Assembly: GCF_028389875.1 (NCBI RefSeq)
Contig: NC_084668.1
Coordinates: 32,718,993-32,782,992, forward strand
From: Rhea pennata
Taxonomy: Eukaryota; Chordata; Aves; Rheiformes; Rheidae
Length of the DNA stretch: 64,000 nt
Direction: 5' to 3'
The notes under the pieces were generated by a model that was not told the origin of the DNA, ran no database searches, and saw nothing but the letters and a program-made list of their open reading frames with translations. Below, in pieces: positions 14,501-27,500 of the stretch (position 1 is the stretch's first letter; every line of letters starts with the position of its first letter). A program made the position numbers and the translations under genes.

Positions 14501-17500
14501 CTAGAAAGGCAAGACTTACCATGTTCAATAATTTCAACCAAGCTCCTGAGATGAGGCAAGATAGCACAACCCATAAGAATAGCAATTTGCTGTACAATCT
14601 TGATGCCGGTATGCCTAGCCTGCCAGGACTTTTTGCTTTTACAGACAGCTTTCAAGAAGGGCAACAGAGAAGGAATGCCCAAAGCAGAGGCAACAACAGC
14701 AAAGGCTCGAGCTGTGGTATTACGGACGTACTCATCCATGTTATCAATATCAGGTCGCATTGTGGAGATCATTGTCGCCAAACCAGCAGCCTAGAAGATA
14801 AGGAACGTACCAAGTTATACTGATGAGCATTACTCAGTTATTCTGTCACGTCTACAAACATGCATCTGCATATAAGCTCACTCAATGCCATACGGAAGAA
14901 TATAACTTTATTACCTTAGCTAAATTTGAAATAATTTCTCTGCCTTCCACTCTGGCATAGTAGTCTTCATCAATCAGCAGTGGTTCAATGACGACAAGGA
15001 TCTGAAAGAGAAGAAAAAATTAACATTTCTATTCATTCATACTTTTTGTACTATTTCTGGCCATTAGAAGAAAATCAAGATTCCATGAAGCCAAGATGAT
15101 TCCATGGACCCAAGATTAAAGCTCTCTGCTCCCCGGAAGTGCTTTGAATAACCTTTGCCAGAGATACTATCTAGATCAGGTAAGCCCTCCCTCCCTCTCC
15201 CAAGCGTGGAAAAATCCAAAAGCCAATTATCGTTTAAAAAAAAACAAAAAACAAAACCTAACAAACTCCACTCTCTTCCAATATGCAAGTAAACTGTATG
15301 CTGTTCTCAGGAACAATCAGAAAAAGCAAACAAAAGATTAAATAGTGAAGTGCAACAGACCTTGTGTACATATGGTCGGACCAAGTCATCCAGTTTGTAG
15401 AGAATTCTATCAATGACTTTGACAAGCAAGTGCCGTTCTTGATCTTCAAGCGTTGGCGACATCAGCAGAGGCAGAATCTGATTAAACAACGGCCCTGCTC
15501 CAAATTCTCGAGCTTTATCAGTAATTTGTCGCAATGCAGCCTGAACAAAAACAAATACTTAGTTAAACTAAGGTAGCAAACGCAGACCGGACATATGTTA
15601 ATCAAGTCACAATGTAATTCATTGTAATTATATACTTCAAAATAGTTTTGTCTATGACTGCTAAATTTTATTTCAAACAATCTCAAGCTGCATATGAATG
15701 CAGTAAGAGAAACACCCTGATGTTAGATCCCAGTTATTCAACTTTCAAGAAAAGCAAGCTCCTGGTCTAACATTAAGAATGGCTCCATCTGAACAACAGT
15801 TTACACAGCACTTACATCCAACTAGTTTGGTGCTTAGGTCAGTTTACGATAAAACTATGCAAAGATGCCTGCTAATTCATCGTACCATGCATGTAATACG
15901 AATTTGAGTTAGAGCTACGCTGCCAAATCAAAAAGCAAAATCTAGAAAATTACAAAGCACTGTAAGCACAAAGTGCTCTAGCTCCAGTTTTTCATAACAG
16001 TTAAAAGTATTTTATAAACTATATAATATTTAGCGACAGACATTACTGTATAAATAGCAGCAAGAACAAACTGCATTGAACAGAATGCCCTACAGATATA
16101 TAAGGGGTTGAAAACACTACATAAGTATCAAGATTATCTCAAGAGAATCCTACGGACAGTTGCAGGGGGAACAAGAGTTTGGAACTAAATCTGGAAACAA
16201 ATGTATATTGTTGAAAATCAAAGCAATATAAATACACCAGAAAAGTTCTCACCTTTCGCATGGGAGGTGTGCCATTCTTTATTTTCAAAAGTAACTTCAT
16301 TATTTTTCTTTCCTTCTGTTCTTCAGGACTCAGTGTTGATTCATCAACATCGACCTGTAAATAATTCCAGACATATCAATGGGCAGTGCTATCTTTTCGA
16401 AGGAAAGCAGGAAACATGTTAATGAGCATGAGTGAAGTCTCATTTACCAGCAGTTTATCAAAGTATTGGATATCATCTGGTTTTAGGAATGGAAGATTTC
16501 CAGAGGGCTGATCATTGACACTCTTCATAGTCCTGTCTTCTGTCTGCATGTGGAATCCAGTCATACCACCCAAAGGTGTTGGAGTTGCTGTAAGTTTGCG
16601 AGCTGGAGTGCGAATAGGTACATAACCAGCTGGTGGGGGAAGAACCTACAGGAGAGCAGGAGAGGGGAAAAAAAAGGGGGAGGGGGTTAAAAACACAAGA
16701 GTATTAATCTAAAGAGCATTTCCACAGCCTGCAATCCAGAAAACTTACCTCACCACAACAGAAATAAGAAAGCATTAAATATAAAACATGCCTAAAACTG
16801 TATTTTCCATTTTATTTGCCTGTGGACTTGTATAAGTGTTACTGCATAAATCAAATCCCATGTTTACTGAAACACAAACAAGTTCAGTACGATAGCTTGA
16901 TTTGTGCTTAGCCTGTACCAGCAATATTTCAAAAGAAAGCTCATTTCCATCGCTGAGAGCTTAGATAAACTTTATAAAGGTCTCCTTATGGAAGGATTTA
17001 AGAAATATTTAAGTATTTGTAGCAATGCAGTGTTTTAAGTGCTTTCTCAGAATTTGTGACTCCCTTCCATGTTTTTCCACAACACGGCTTCATGTTTCAG
17101 CTAGTCAATTCAGAGCTCTTTTCTATGTTAACAGGCATTCCCACCTTGAGAAGCAGAATAAAAACTGGTCTTTGAAATCACCTTTATCACCTTGGATCAG
17201 TAACTGAACCAAAAAAATGTCAACACGAATTCATCAGCATCTAATTTGTACAAAGTATTCTACTTCTTGGACATCTTGTTAAAAAAAAAAAAATCAATAT
17301 CCCCAGGTGGAAAAGAGTATTGTGGTACTAAGTCTGTTGTTTTTTTAATTCTGATTAATTACCTTATATCCTTCTGGGAACATGGCATCCAGTTCCTCAT
17401 CGGAAAGTGGTCTGTTTCTCTCATCTATTTCCCTCTCCCAACGCCAAGCCTGCAGCTGTTCAGGAGTCATGCTCATTATATGACCTACATTCAAATTTTA

Positions 17501-18547
17501 AAAAGGATTAAAAAAAAATCTTCTGTATGCCAAAGGAAAGAATTAGTTTACTTAACTTTCAAGCATTCTTTTGAGCCAGAGTTTACACAGCACTTGAGAT
17601 CTGCAGCTAATAAACAAAAGCTCCCTAAATATCTGATAACTTTTTTTTGTCAACTAGTATGAACACTTACAGAGCTATAACCTTAGTCTAGGTCCCCCAC
17701 CAGAACTGAGTTCTTGTGGACATTCAAAATGGTACACAGTGCATATAAAAACAGCTTTCATATAGGCAGGAGAACACATTACATATACACAGCATAGAGA
17801 CAAATGTTTCACTTTAACAACAACAAAAAAAGTGAACCCTTAGAACTCACCTGGTGTAGGAGTTGCCATGTTCATAGCTGGGGTACCAATGGGTGTTTTG
17901 CCTGGTGTCAGAACAGGAGTGCTGCCACCCATCTGGCTAGCAGGGGTTTCATCCCATCGTGACTTTCTTTTACTTGCTCCTGGGGTTGGTGTCTCACCAA
18001 TGGAGTCACCACCGCGATCTGTCCGAGGAGTCTCAGCCCATCCACTGCCATGTCCCGGAGTATCTGAAGAAAAAACACAACATTTCCACAAAGGTGAATA
18101 GTATCTACCCCGACTACAGCATCAGTATCCAATCCCCTATACAATATTTCATCCTCACATCTATGCAAATCAGCAAGTATCAAATAGCAATAGAAGCAGA
18201 GAAAACAAATACACTGAACAAGCAGCAAAGACTACTTTCATGATTTTTTAAAATACAGTTGTTACATTAAAAACATTTAATGGAGAATTTCATTTTATGA
18301 AAAAAGCGTGTTATCTTTGTGATTCTTAGAATTTTATCCACTTATGCTAAACAATGTGAAAGAATATTCTCTTCATTGGACAAAATACTGCATGCACTCC
18401 CTTGATAAAAGCATTATTTTAAAAAACAAAGTCTTCCTTTTCTCTTCTATATGAACTTCATTCAAATCAGGCAAGTGAGAAAATGCTTTCAAAACCTGTT
18501 TTAATGCTAACCTTGTCTTGTTAAAAAGATTCAGGAGTTCAAAACCA

Positions 18548-18595
<48 letters not shown>

Positions 18596-21500
18596 GTATC
18601 ACAAAAGGTAATACAATGTAAGCTCATTTATGATGTCCTAAAATACACATTAAAATCTCAATCTGCAGCAGTCAGTAGATATACTACAAAATCATGATCT
18701 GATTTCCGACCTGAAACGTGTTAAGCTAACAGGTAGAAGTCAATGCTACAAACTCAGGCAAAAACTTCACTTCATATCAGCCACTAGATGTCAGAATGTA
18801 GTTCCTTCTTGCCTCGCTTTTGCTCCTACTGTTTACATAAGGGAAAAAATTCCTAAGCCATTAGCCATTCATGACTTGTTAGCACTCTGCAGCATGCCAC
18901 AAATACCTCTTTCTGTTTTAGGTGTTTCATCCCATCGATTTTTACGTGCACTGGATGTGGCACCTCCATGGCCTGGTGTGGCATGACCAGGTGTGTCCCG
19001 TCCAGGTGTTGCTGCTCCTGCTGGTGTATGACTGGGAGTAGGATCCCATATTTTTGAGCCTGGAGTTGCACCAGGAGTTTCACTGCCCTTTGCACGGCCT
19101 GGAGTTTCATCCCATCGCAGCGAGGGAGTATGTCCAGGAGTCTGCATAAGACAAAAGCAAAAGCATTTCTCTCTCATATAGTAAGAGACAGCTCTTATTT
19201 TTATTTAGTAGATAGATAAGAAACTTCTGAAATTCAGGAGGATTAGCATTAAGAATGTCTTTTGTAGATAAACTGATGAACACAAGGATTATTACCTCTG
19301 CTTGATCCCAACTGGATAGTTTTTTAGGGGTAGCACCAGGAGTCTGATCAGCTGTCTGATCCCAACGCCGTTTGCGTTTTGAAGGTGGTTGAGATGAGGC
19401 TCCATTGACGACTTTAAGCTCTCCAGCTTTAGCTTTTTCTGCTAACTGTTGCCTAATTTCCCTCTATTTTCAGGGACACAAAAGAGATAGACATAAGAAA
19501 GATCTCCTAGGACAGTCTATTCAGAGTATACATTAAGAAAAAAAAATCAGATATATTATATTTTCATATATTTTCTGAGGTTTTACTAAAGTAATATGAA
19601 ATCAGCCACTCTTAATTGCCAGTTCATTACCTTTTCAAACTCTTCTATACTGACAGAGCAGCTATGTGTTTGGAGGCACTGTCTTTAAACTGCTTTCTTA
19701 TAAAAACCCGTATCAAAGCAGAAATGTAAATGCATTTTTGGAGTGATACCAGTTTGTTTTACCTCTGTGTGTGCTTCAAAAAGGAAATTAGACATCTGTT
19801 TCAAAACAGTTCCCCTCAAGTTATTAAAGGAGAAAGGATGAATTAGAAAGTAGGTTGAAAATATTCCAGAATTGCATCCCATGAAATAAGAGTTTTTAAT
19901 AATTAATCTTCCAAAATAAAATTGTGAAGCATATCACATGAACAAAAATTATTTTTCACTTATCCATGAGTCCATAAATGGCAGATTATCAAAACTGTAA
20001 CTAATTTCTCAAAGGTAAATTAACAAGTATAAATTAACAAATCTATAGCATTTACAAGAGCTACAAGACCTTGCTCCAATTAACAGTCTGACACTATAGG
20101 CATTATACAAGATATTTGATTATATTACCACCATCACCTTTTTAACTATTAAAATTAATATGTAATACTCATGACTAAGATATGCATTTTTACCGTTTTT
20201 ATTTTTTAATATTTAAAACCAAGTATTAACTTTATACCAGTCTGTGGTACTGCAACATCTATGTTAAATTCTGCAACAAAACCATTTAATTTAAACCTGC
20301 CTGGATTCTCCTTTAATAGAGCTCACAAAAACAAACATTTCTGACACTGAATTCCCCTCAGTGATTGTTACGTTTTGTCTGTCATTCTCTGAAAGAACAT
20401 AAATAACAAAATTTCTGAAGTGCTATAAAAAGTCTTAATTAAAATATATTCAGAGACTGCTTCTCCCTCCATTGCTTAGGTATTATTTAGAGAAGATGTT
20501 TCAGAAACTTTGATCTTTACATTCTGTTGACTTTCAACATGTGAACAATAGAATTTTCTGAAGACAGATGCACAAGTGAAGAAACATTCAACAGAATTTC
20601 AGATCCCACTCTACTTATCATGCTTTCAAAGGCTGAACAATGAAATTACATTCACATTAACACCCCCCCGCCCCGCCACACACACACACCTCTTCTTTTG
20701 TCAAATGCTGTTCACGCATAACATCCATATACGTTCTGGCATTCATTTTAGGATCTGGTGTCTTCCCTCCTGCAGAAGAGAACAGCAACAGGAATGGAGC
20801 ACAATGAGTACAGGATAAGCAGAATTTATTGACTTTTTCTATTGTCCTGCTCTAACATTATACTATTCCATGATCATTTAATTTTACTTTTTGATTGAAA
20901 ATTTTAAAAATTACATGTATCTTACGTTTATTCAGTTTGTTGATCAATTTAACCTGTTTGAACACAAACATAACTACTGCAGTTTCAAACAAATATTTTA
21001 AAGCAGATATAAATGATAAAATGACAACACAGTTAAGAGTCTCCAGAAGTGATGGGTTCCTGGGTTGCTAATCCGGAATACGTACACTTTCGTGCCTTTG
21101 TCTCCATCAGCAGTTCTGACTTCAAGCAGCAGAATAGAAGCCTAGAAAATTATCTCTTTACCATTAGTAACACTTTGGAAAGATATTTATATTCAAAACA
21201 TTACCTTGTGTAAGCTGCTAATTCCTAGCTGTCATCTGACTATAAATAACTATTGCATACCTGAGTAATGATTTAAAATGTTTTATCATAAAGATCTGTT
21301 TATATGTTTGACAAATCTGGACAAATATCCCATATCTTCAAGCGTCATATCGTAAAAGGGCTTCATTTAAAAATAAACCAACAACCCAAAATACTGTTTG
21401 ATGACTCTCTCCCCCTCTTTTCTTCTCAAGGTACAATTGCAATCGGGAGCTGAATGTAAGACAGTACATATACTACCACAATGATACTCACAGGTAATGG

Positions 21501-24500
21501 TTTTTGTATACCACATGTTGTTTTATGCTGTGTATCTTGAGCTAGTTTAATCTTTAAATACTTTACAAGAAGCCCAACTTTACAAAAATTAGACTTGTCA
21601 AGAAAAGCACTGTTCTTTAAGAAAAATGTGCAGATTTGCTATACAAGTGGTATAGCATAACAACTTAGGAAAAAAAATAAATTCTTAAATAAATTCTTAA
21701 ACATTTCTACGCTGAAGATCATTGCCCAATTGGCTGTGTCATTCTGACACTAGCTTTGATAGGACTTTCCTTTGGAATACTTTTTCACCATAATCTACAC
21801 AGGATGTGTTGAACTGCACCCTTAAGAATGCAGACAGGACTGGCATATAGCAGTACTGCTGTAGGAAAGAAATTAAGGACAGTTAGTATGGGCCTGTGAA
21901 TTCTGACAAAACATGTTTATATCAATTACAATTAAGCAAGTAAAATAATTACTATCCCTATTAATTCATGCAGGCTGAAATTCTAATTTGTTAAAAACCT
22001 GCAAAACAGCTGCTAATTTTAAGCCAACAGGCACCTTACTTCCACATGTGAAACTCACTCACCTGAAGAAAGTTTCTATCAGACCCACTATACCCCTTCT
22101 CCTGACTTGCATTCTAAAATTATCAGAATAGACTTGAACTATTAAAAGTATCAAAGTCTTATATATGCTTTTGTTTCTTTTAGTTATACCACCTAAGATT
22201 ACATAAGGTGGTAAGAATTAGGTGCTCCATTTTGAGAACTAGCATTTCAAAAGCAATAATGCCGTAAATCTATGACTTGGAATGAAAACTTTCAAGGTAC
22301 TGAAAGAATCTGAGCACTCAATATACAAGTTCTTCAAAGTATAATGCACAACCCAAAACAAAATGAAAAGAGAAACCTTTAACCCTTTGTGTTTCTATGG
22401 CAATGGCTCATTATTTTCTTGTCCTTCTACCTGGAAAGAAAACTTGTATTATAAAGATGAAGAACATGGCATCTAGGATTTCAACCAAATCTATATAAAA
22501 AGGGGATGTTTAAAACAAAACTAAGTTTATAAGCATGCCAACAGAAATCAAAGGGCTAAAGACAATTTAAGACAACAAATTTCATAACAGATATAGAAAA
22601 CTCAAAATAAATTACCATCTGCAAAAGGATCAAGGCGCTCAGGGGAAATTATCATCATCCGCCTGTGCTTTTTGTATTCATCCTCCCGATCTGCAATCTT
22701 TTGAGGACGGTGTTCTGCAAAGGGATCATACTAAAGCAAAAAAACGCCCGTTAGCCACATACGTAAAAAGAACAGACTATTAGACTGTATTTACCTTCAG
22801 TACCAGTAAAAAGATCTACTTATTTATTTATTTATTTGCATGTAAGTAGAAACATCAAAACACTATGAGAAGAGAAATTTTATTTCTGTAGCAGGAAAAT
22901 GATCCCCCCCCCCCCAACACAGAATTCCCGACCAAGTAATTTCTGCCAAAAATTTGCTATTTTAAGAAGTTTGTTTATTCTTTTCTAAAGTATTTCATGC
23001 TGTTAACCTTCCCTTGTTTTTTACGGAAGACTTAAGACCTATTTCACATACTTCTACGTTTCACAGAAAAGTACTTTAGGAGTACAGAACCTACGTGATT
23101 AAAATTTCTCTACAAAAATATAAATACAAAATACAGTAAGTTGTTCCTGTTATTTTTTGAAGTACCCTACCTATTAAAAAAATACTTTCAAATACCTTAC
23201 TGCAAACTTATACATCGCTCTTCACAAGTAGAAATGTCAATTTTAAGCACCCTGGGGAATTCTAAAAAAAAGCACTAACAAACCTGTAGAAAAATTAAAA
23301 TACTGTAGCCCTTTGGAGACATCTTATAGTTTCCTGGCCTTGGAAGACATTAAATCTTCTTTCTCCTAATACCTACAGTTGATTTTAGTGTGTTTTAAAT
23401 TAAGAGGTACCTGTTCAGTTGACTGTGGTATGTCATTAAGCAATGCCACTGGAGCATGGTACCCTGGCTTCTTCTGGCCGAGTAAACTTGTAGAAGAGTA
23501 GTCATCATCATCCTGTCAGTACAAAGACATGGCATATTTATCAAGAGATACTAGATAAAGTGATGTAAAATTAACATATCATGGCCAAAATGGATTCCTA
23601 GAAAAGCTGAAAACTGACAACTAGTACTGTTTAGTTATATATACTCAATTACAATAGCAATAACAAGTTTTCAGAATGCTTTTTTTCTATGATGCTTCTG
23701 CTATTTATTTTATCATATTAGTAGCCAGCTTCAGGACAATAATTAAGAGAATCTCCCCAAAAACCTGCTCTTAAAACTATGAGCCAGTTTAACACTAAAC
23801 TGTTTTAAACCATAAATAACATCTCTCCTTCATCTTCAAAATATAATTCAGTAGGTATAATAAAAAGCTGCCTGTACTTATTCATGATCAAAACCATAGA
23901 TTCACAGCTGGCCATGCAAATGAAAATGTGGTCAAAAGTTTGATATTAGAAACTAACATAAACTAATCTCATAATCAGGACACATAAGGAAAACATTCAA
24001 TACAGTCAAAAAGACAATTCTCAAAAACGTTTGCTCTAAAACTTGAAAGTAAAAATAGAAATCTTAAAATATTCGCTCAAATTCTTATTGCCAAGTTTTA
24101 TTAGATTTTTATCATCATCATTTTTCCATTGTCGCAGCAATGACAGAATGAAGTTATTTAATCAAGGCTAACGCAAGTTAAACACTGGACCACAACTTTT
24201 TGGTTTCTGCTTAGGGCTATATGACTTTCAAAGCATATTTCATGAACTATGAGCCAGATTTAGAACTCGAGCTTCTAGAATAAGACGTGTCATCCAGTAC
24301 AGCTTTACCAGTACAGCTTTTACTTCAGCAACTGCAGTTCAAAACTACTCAAAATGAATGGCAAAATACTTAGAATGCATTCCCTCAACAAACAAATAAA
24401 TGAAATCACTTACATCTTCCAATTCAGTTGCTGCAATAGAAGTTACATATCCAGCAAACCTGCTGTCACTGCCACCATAAATTTCTTGATCATAATATCC

Positions 24501-27500
24501 TGTGGAATCAAGGCCCACTCCTTGTGCTTCATCAAGAGCAGGCTTTTTTCCTTGAATTTCTCGAATTTGTGCTTCAATATCTAGGAAAAAAGACACCAAA
24601 CTCAGTCTTTTTACACTTACACACACATATACAAAAACATATTAAAAAAACTTGCTTTGAGATTAGTTCTTGATCATCTTCAAATTCTGTTCAAACATAA
24701 TATTCATATTACTATGTACAGCAAACAGTTTCTCCACTCAATTTCAAAGAGCTTCCCTAGGTATAATCTATCACGCACAAAACTATAAAATCACAATGTA
24801 TAAAAGCAGTTGTTCCTTAAGTTGGGATAGTATCCGACACAGATTAGTTCAACTGTATGGCCTAAAAGCAAACCATTCAGAATCACTAACGTTAACATAT
24901 CTCATCTTTCATTTTGAGATCAAAAGGAGAATATTTTCTGTAATCATGTTATTTATATTCACACCACAACACCATTTTTCAACACTACATTAACATAACA
25001 CTTTCTCAAACAAATGTCATTCTCATTAAAAGGCCTTTTAAAAAGTTATTACTAATTAATCAAATAATCTTACTAATTTAATGCAACCTTTAAAATTTGA
25101 TTTTGTAAGTAGAGTTACTGCAGCAGTTGTCTTACAATAAAATCTGAGAACACTGAATAAAACAGAACTTTACTCAAGGACAAAATATGTAAAATATCAA
25201 TGCTTTACCATCTGATGAAATAAAAAAAAAAATCTGTTGCTGTATAGCAAGTTGGAAAAAAATAACATCAGTTGCTCTGCACTTTGGCAGCTGAACTGTA
25301 CTTTACTCATGACTGTTCCTGCCTACACCAGCACCTCTGAAGGTTCTGCTGTTAATTCTGGATAAGGGAATGCTCATCCTGCTCCCTATTAATGTAATCC
25401 TATTCAAACAGGACAAACCAGAGCTTTGTCACTCTTAAACATGTCCAATCTGACTCTGATCAACTCTGGTAGCTATTTCTGACCCTGGAAATTTTACGCT
25501 TTTAGAAAAAAAATATATTAACTAGTTAATCCAGAAAACAAAGAACCAAGTTTAACTATTCTGTCCTCCTACTTGTTACACAAAAACAGGAAAGTCCCAA
25601 TAATTCAATGGTTCTTAACATACATAATTGGGACATAAGTATATTAAGGAATAGCTATCCTTATAAAAATCTTAACTGTTTTCTTTTGCTTTTATTTGAT
25701 TCAACAGATATGTAAAGACAATTATCCACACAATCGAATTTCAATGGGCCAAACAATTATTTTTTGTCCAAAAGAGTTGCACTTTATGGTCAAAGGAATA
25801 TCACTGACTACAGTATTACCCTTCCCCATCTGAAGCAGTACTGACTGCTGTGTTACCTTGAGAAAAACTTGTGATTTTACAAAAATTACAGAGATGTGCT
25901 TCTAGAAAATAATCCTGTCTTGACTACTTCTCACTATTTATTTACTATTGTTGCTCATTTCTCTTTTTTCAGAATGAATGGATTTCACAAGGTTTTCCCA
26001 CCCAGGTATTTTACAAGCAGCACCATACTAAAATATCCACTCACAAATCTGGCAAAAAAATAAAATTAGAATATATGTTTTCAAAATTTTGTAAGATTAT
26101 TACTAATTCAAAATACTGGACTTGCAAGCAGTAAACATGATTTTAAAGGATTTGTTTTGCGGTTGCAAGATTACAAATCAAAACTACTTAACTAAGAAGT
26201 AAATTGACACCTCCGCAAATTTCAAGACTAGGTCCTTTTCTTCTCACATACTGCTATTAAAAATACAAGAAAAACACTATACACCAAATTACGTCCCCAG
26301 AACAAAGGCATGTTTTGTATAGATTTAACTGAACGCACGGTTTTCCCTGACAAACCTTTGTGGTTTACAGCTATGAGGGAGAACAGGGGGTTACGTGTTC
26401 ATATGCAGCCCACAGGACTGGCTTCAGGAACACTGACTTCACTGTAAGCACAGTAAAACTGACAGGGAACTCCTGCAGTACTCTCATGGGTACGGAAAGA
26501 AATAGCAGGGGTATGTTCCTAAACCCATCTAGAGTCCCATGCACAGAAGATGGCTGACAAGAACTTTCTTGCTCTGTGCCAAAGAAGGGCTTTCCTTAAA
26601 CCTTCGCAGATCTCCAGAACAAGGTAAGTGGCACAGTCTCCTCTGTGATATCTGCCAAGCCTCGAATTCACTGAGATGTCTGACAAAGGCTGGTGATGAT
26701 CATCTGCTGCATCCTGCCTCTAGGAACAGCCACCTCCCCCTAAAATCCTGTAGAGGGGATCTCAGTGAGCTCAAAACTGCCAGCTGCTCAAATACAGACA
26801 AGATGTTACTTCCTGGAGAAGCAACAGAACCTTCTCCTGCTGAATGAAGTAGCTCTGGCTTGCCCACAAAAGTCTCATCTTCACAGACATATCAGCATAT
26901 GGTACCCCATTAACCAATGTCACCTTAAGGTATCTCATTTTTGTGAGGTTATCCTATTCCTATGGGAAGCTATCCTATAGTATTATGGAAGCAATATAAC
27001 TCAAAGAGCTATTTTCTCACAAGCTTATTATTTTTTTTTGATTTGGCTTTTTTTTTTTTTTTGTTTCATTTTGTCTTTCAGAAGAAAGCTCAATTTCCCA
27101 ATTCCATTTACAGCCTGGTGCAGTGCAGCAGCAGGGTGAAAATAATACCTGACACTACTCTTGCTGCCAAGGACAACACTAGCACAAAGGGCTTTCACAG
27201 CGCAATGACATTGTTTCTGACTTCTAAAAAGCAGTAACCAGAACTATACGCTGCCTCTTCAGCTGTATATTAAGTTGTAATTGCTGTATGAGTTCAATAC
27301 CAAAAAGTCTGCTGTTCTCTCCTATAATGCAGAAAGCTTTCCATCATTTGTCAGCTGAGTCAACCAGACCACACGGCTCAACCAATTAAAGTACCAGCAA
27401 GCAGCCAGCCGTGCACAATGCGACCGAGAGCTTTGCCTATGCTTGGGCTCCCACTACTATCAACAGAGCCGAGTTCATTAAAGCAATTGTGGGAGCTCTG

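Larger units (their letters stand above)
20770..22615 (-). other. SF3B1: SF3B1 intron 4 with candidate decoy/poison exons
   Basis: This 1.85-kb intron between exons 4 and 5 contains several good splice-site pairs on the SF3B1 strand that no normal transcript needs. They are 22063-22113 (very strong donor CAG|GTGAGTGAG), 21789-21858 (strong acceptor CTTTCCTACAG) and 21086-21141. There is also a strong lone acceptor at 22431 (TTTTCTTTCCAG). From memory, human SF3B1 intron 4 is a regulated retained intron with cryptic exons, so this may be the conserved counterpart. The sites are seen; use is inferred. Confidence 0.5.

Noticed and set aside
18549-18595. Repeat array that could be mistaken for CRISPR or satellite
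   Set aside because: It is a simple dinucleotide microsatellite without spacers.
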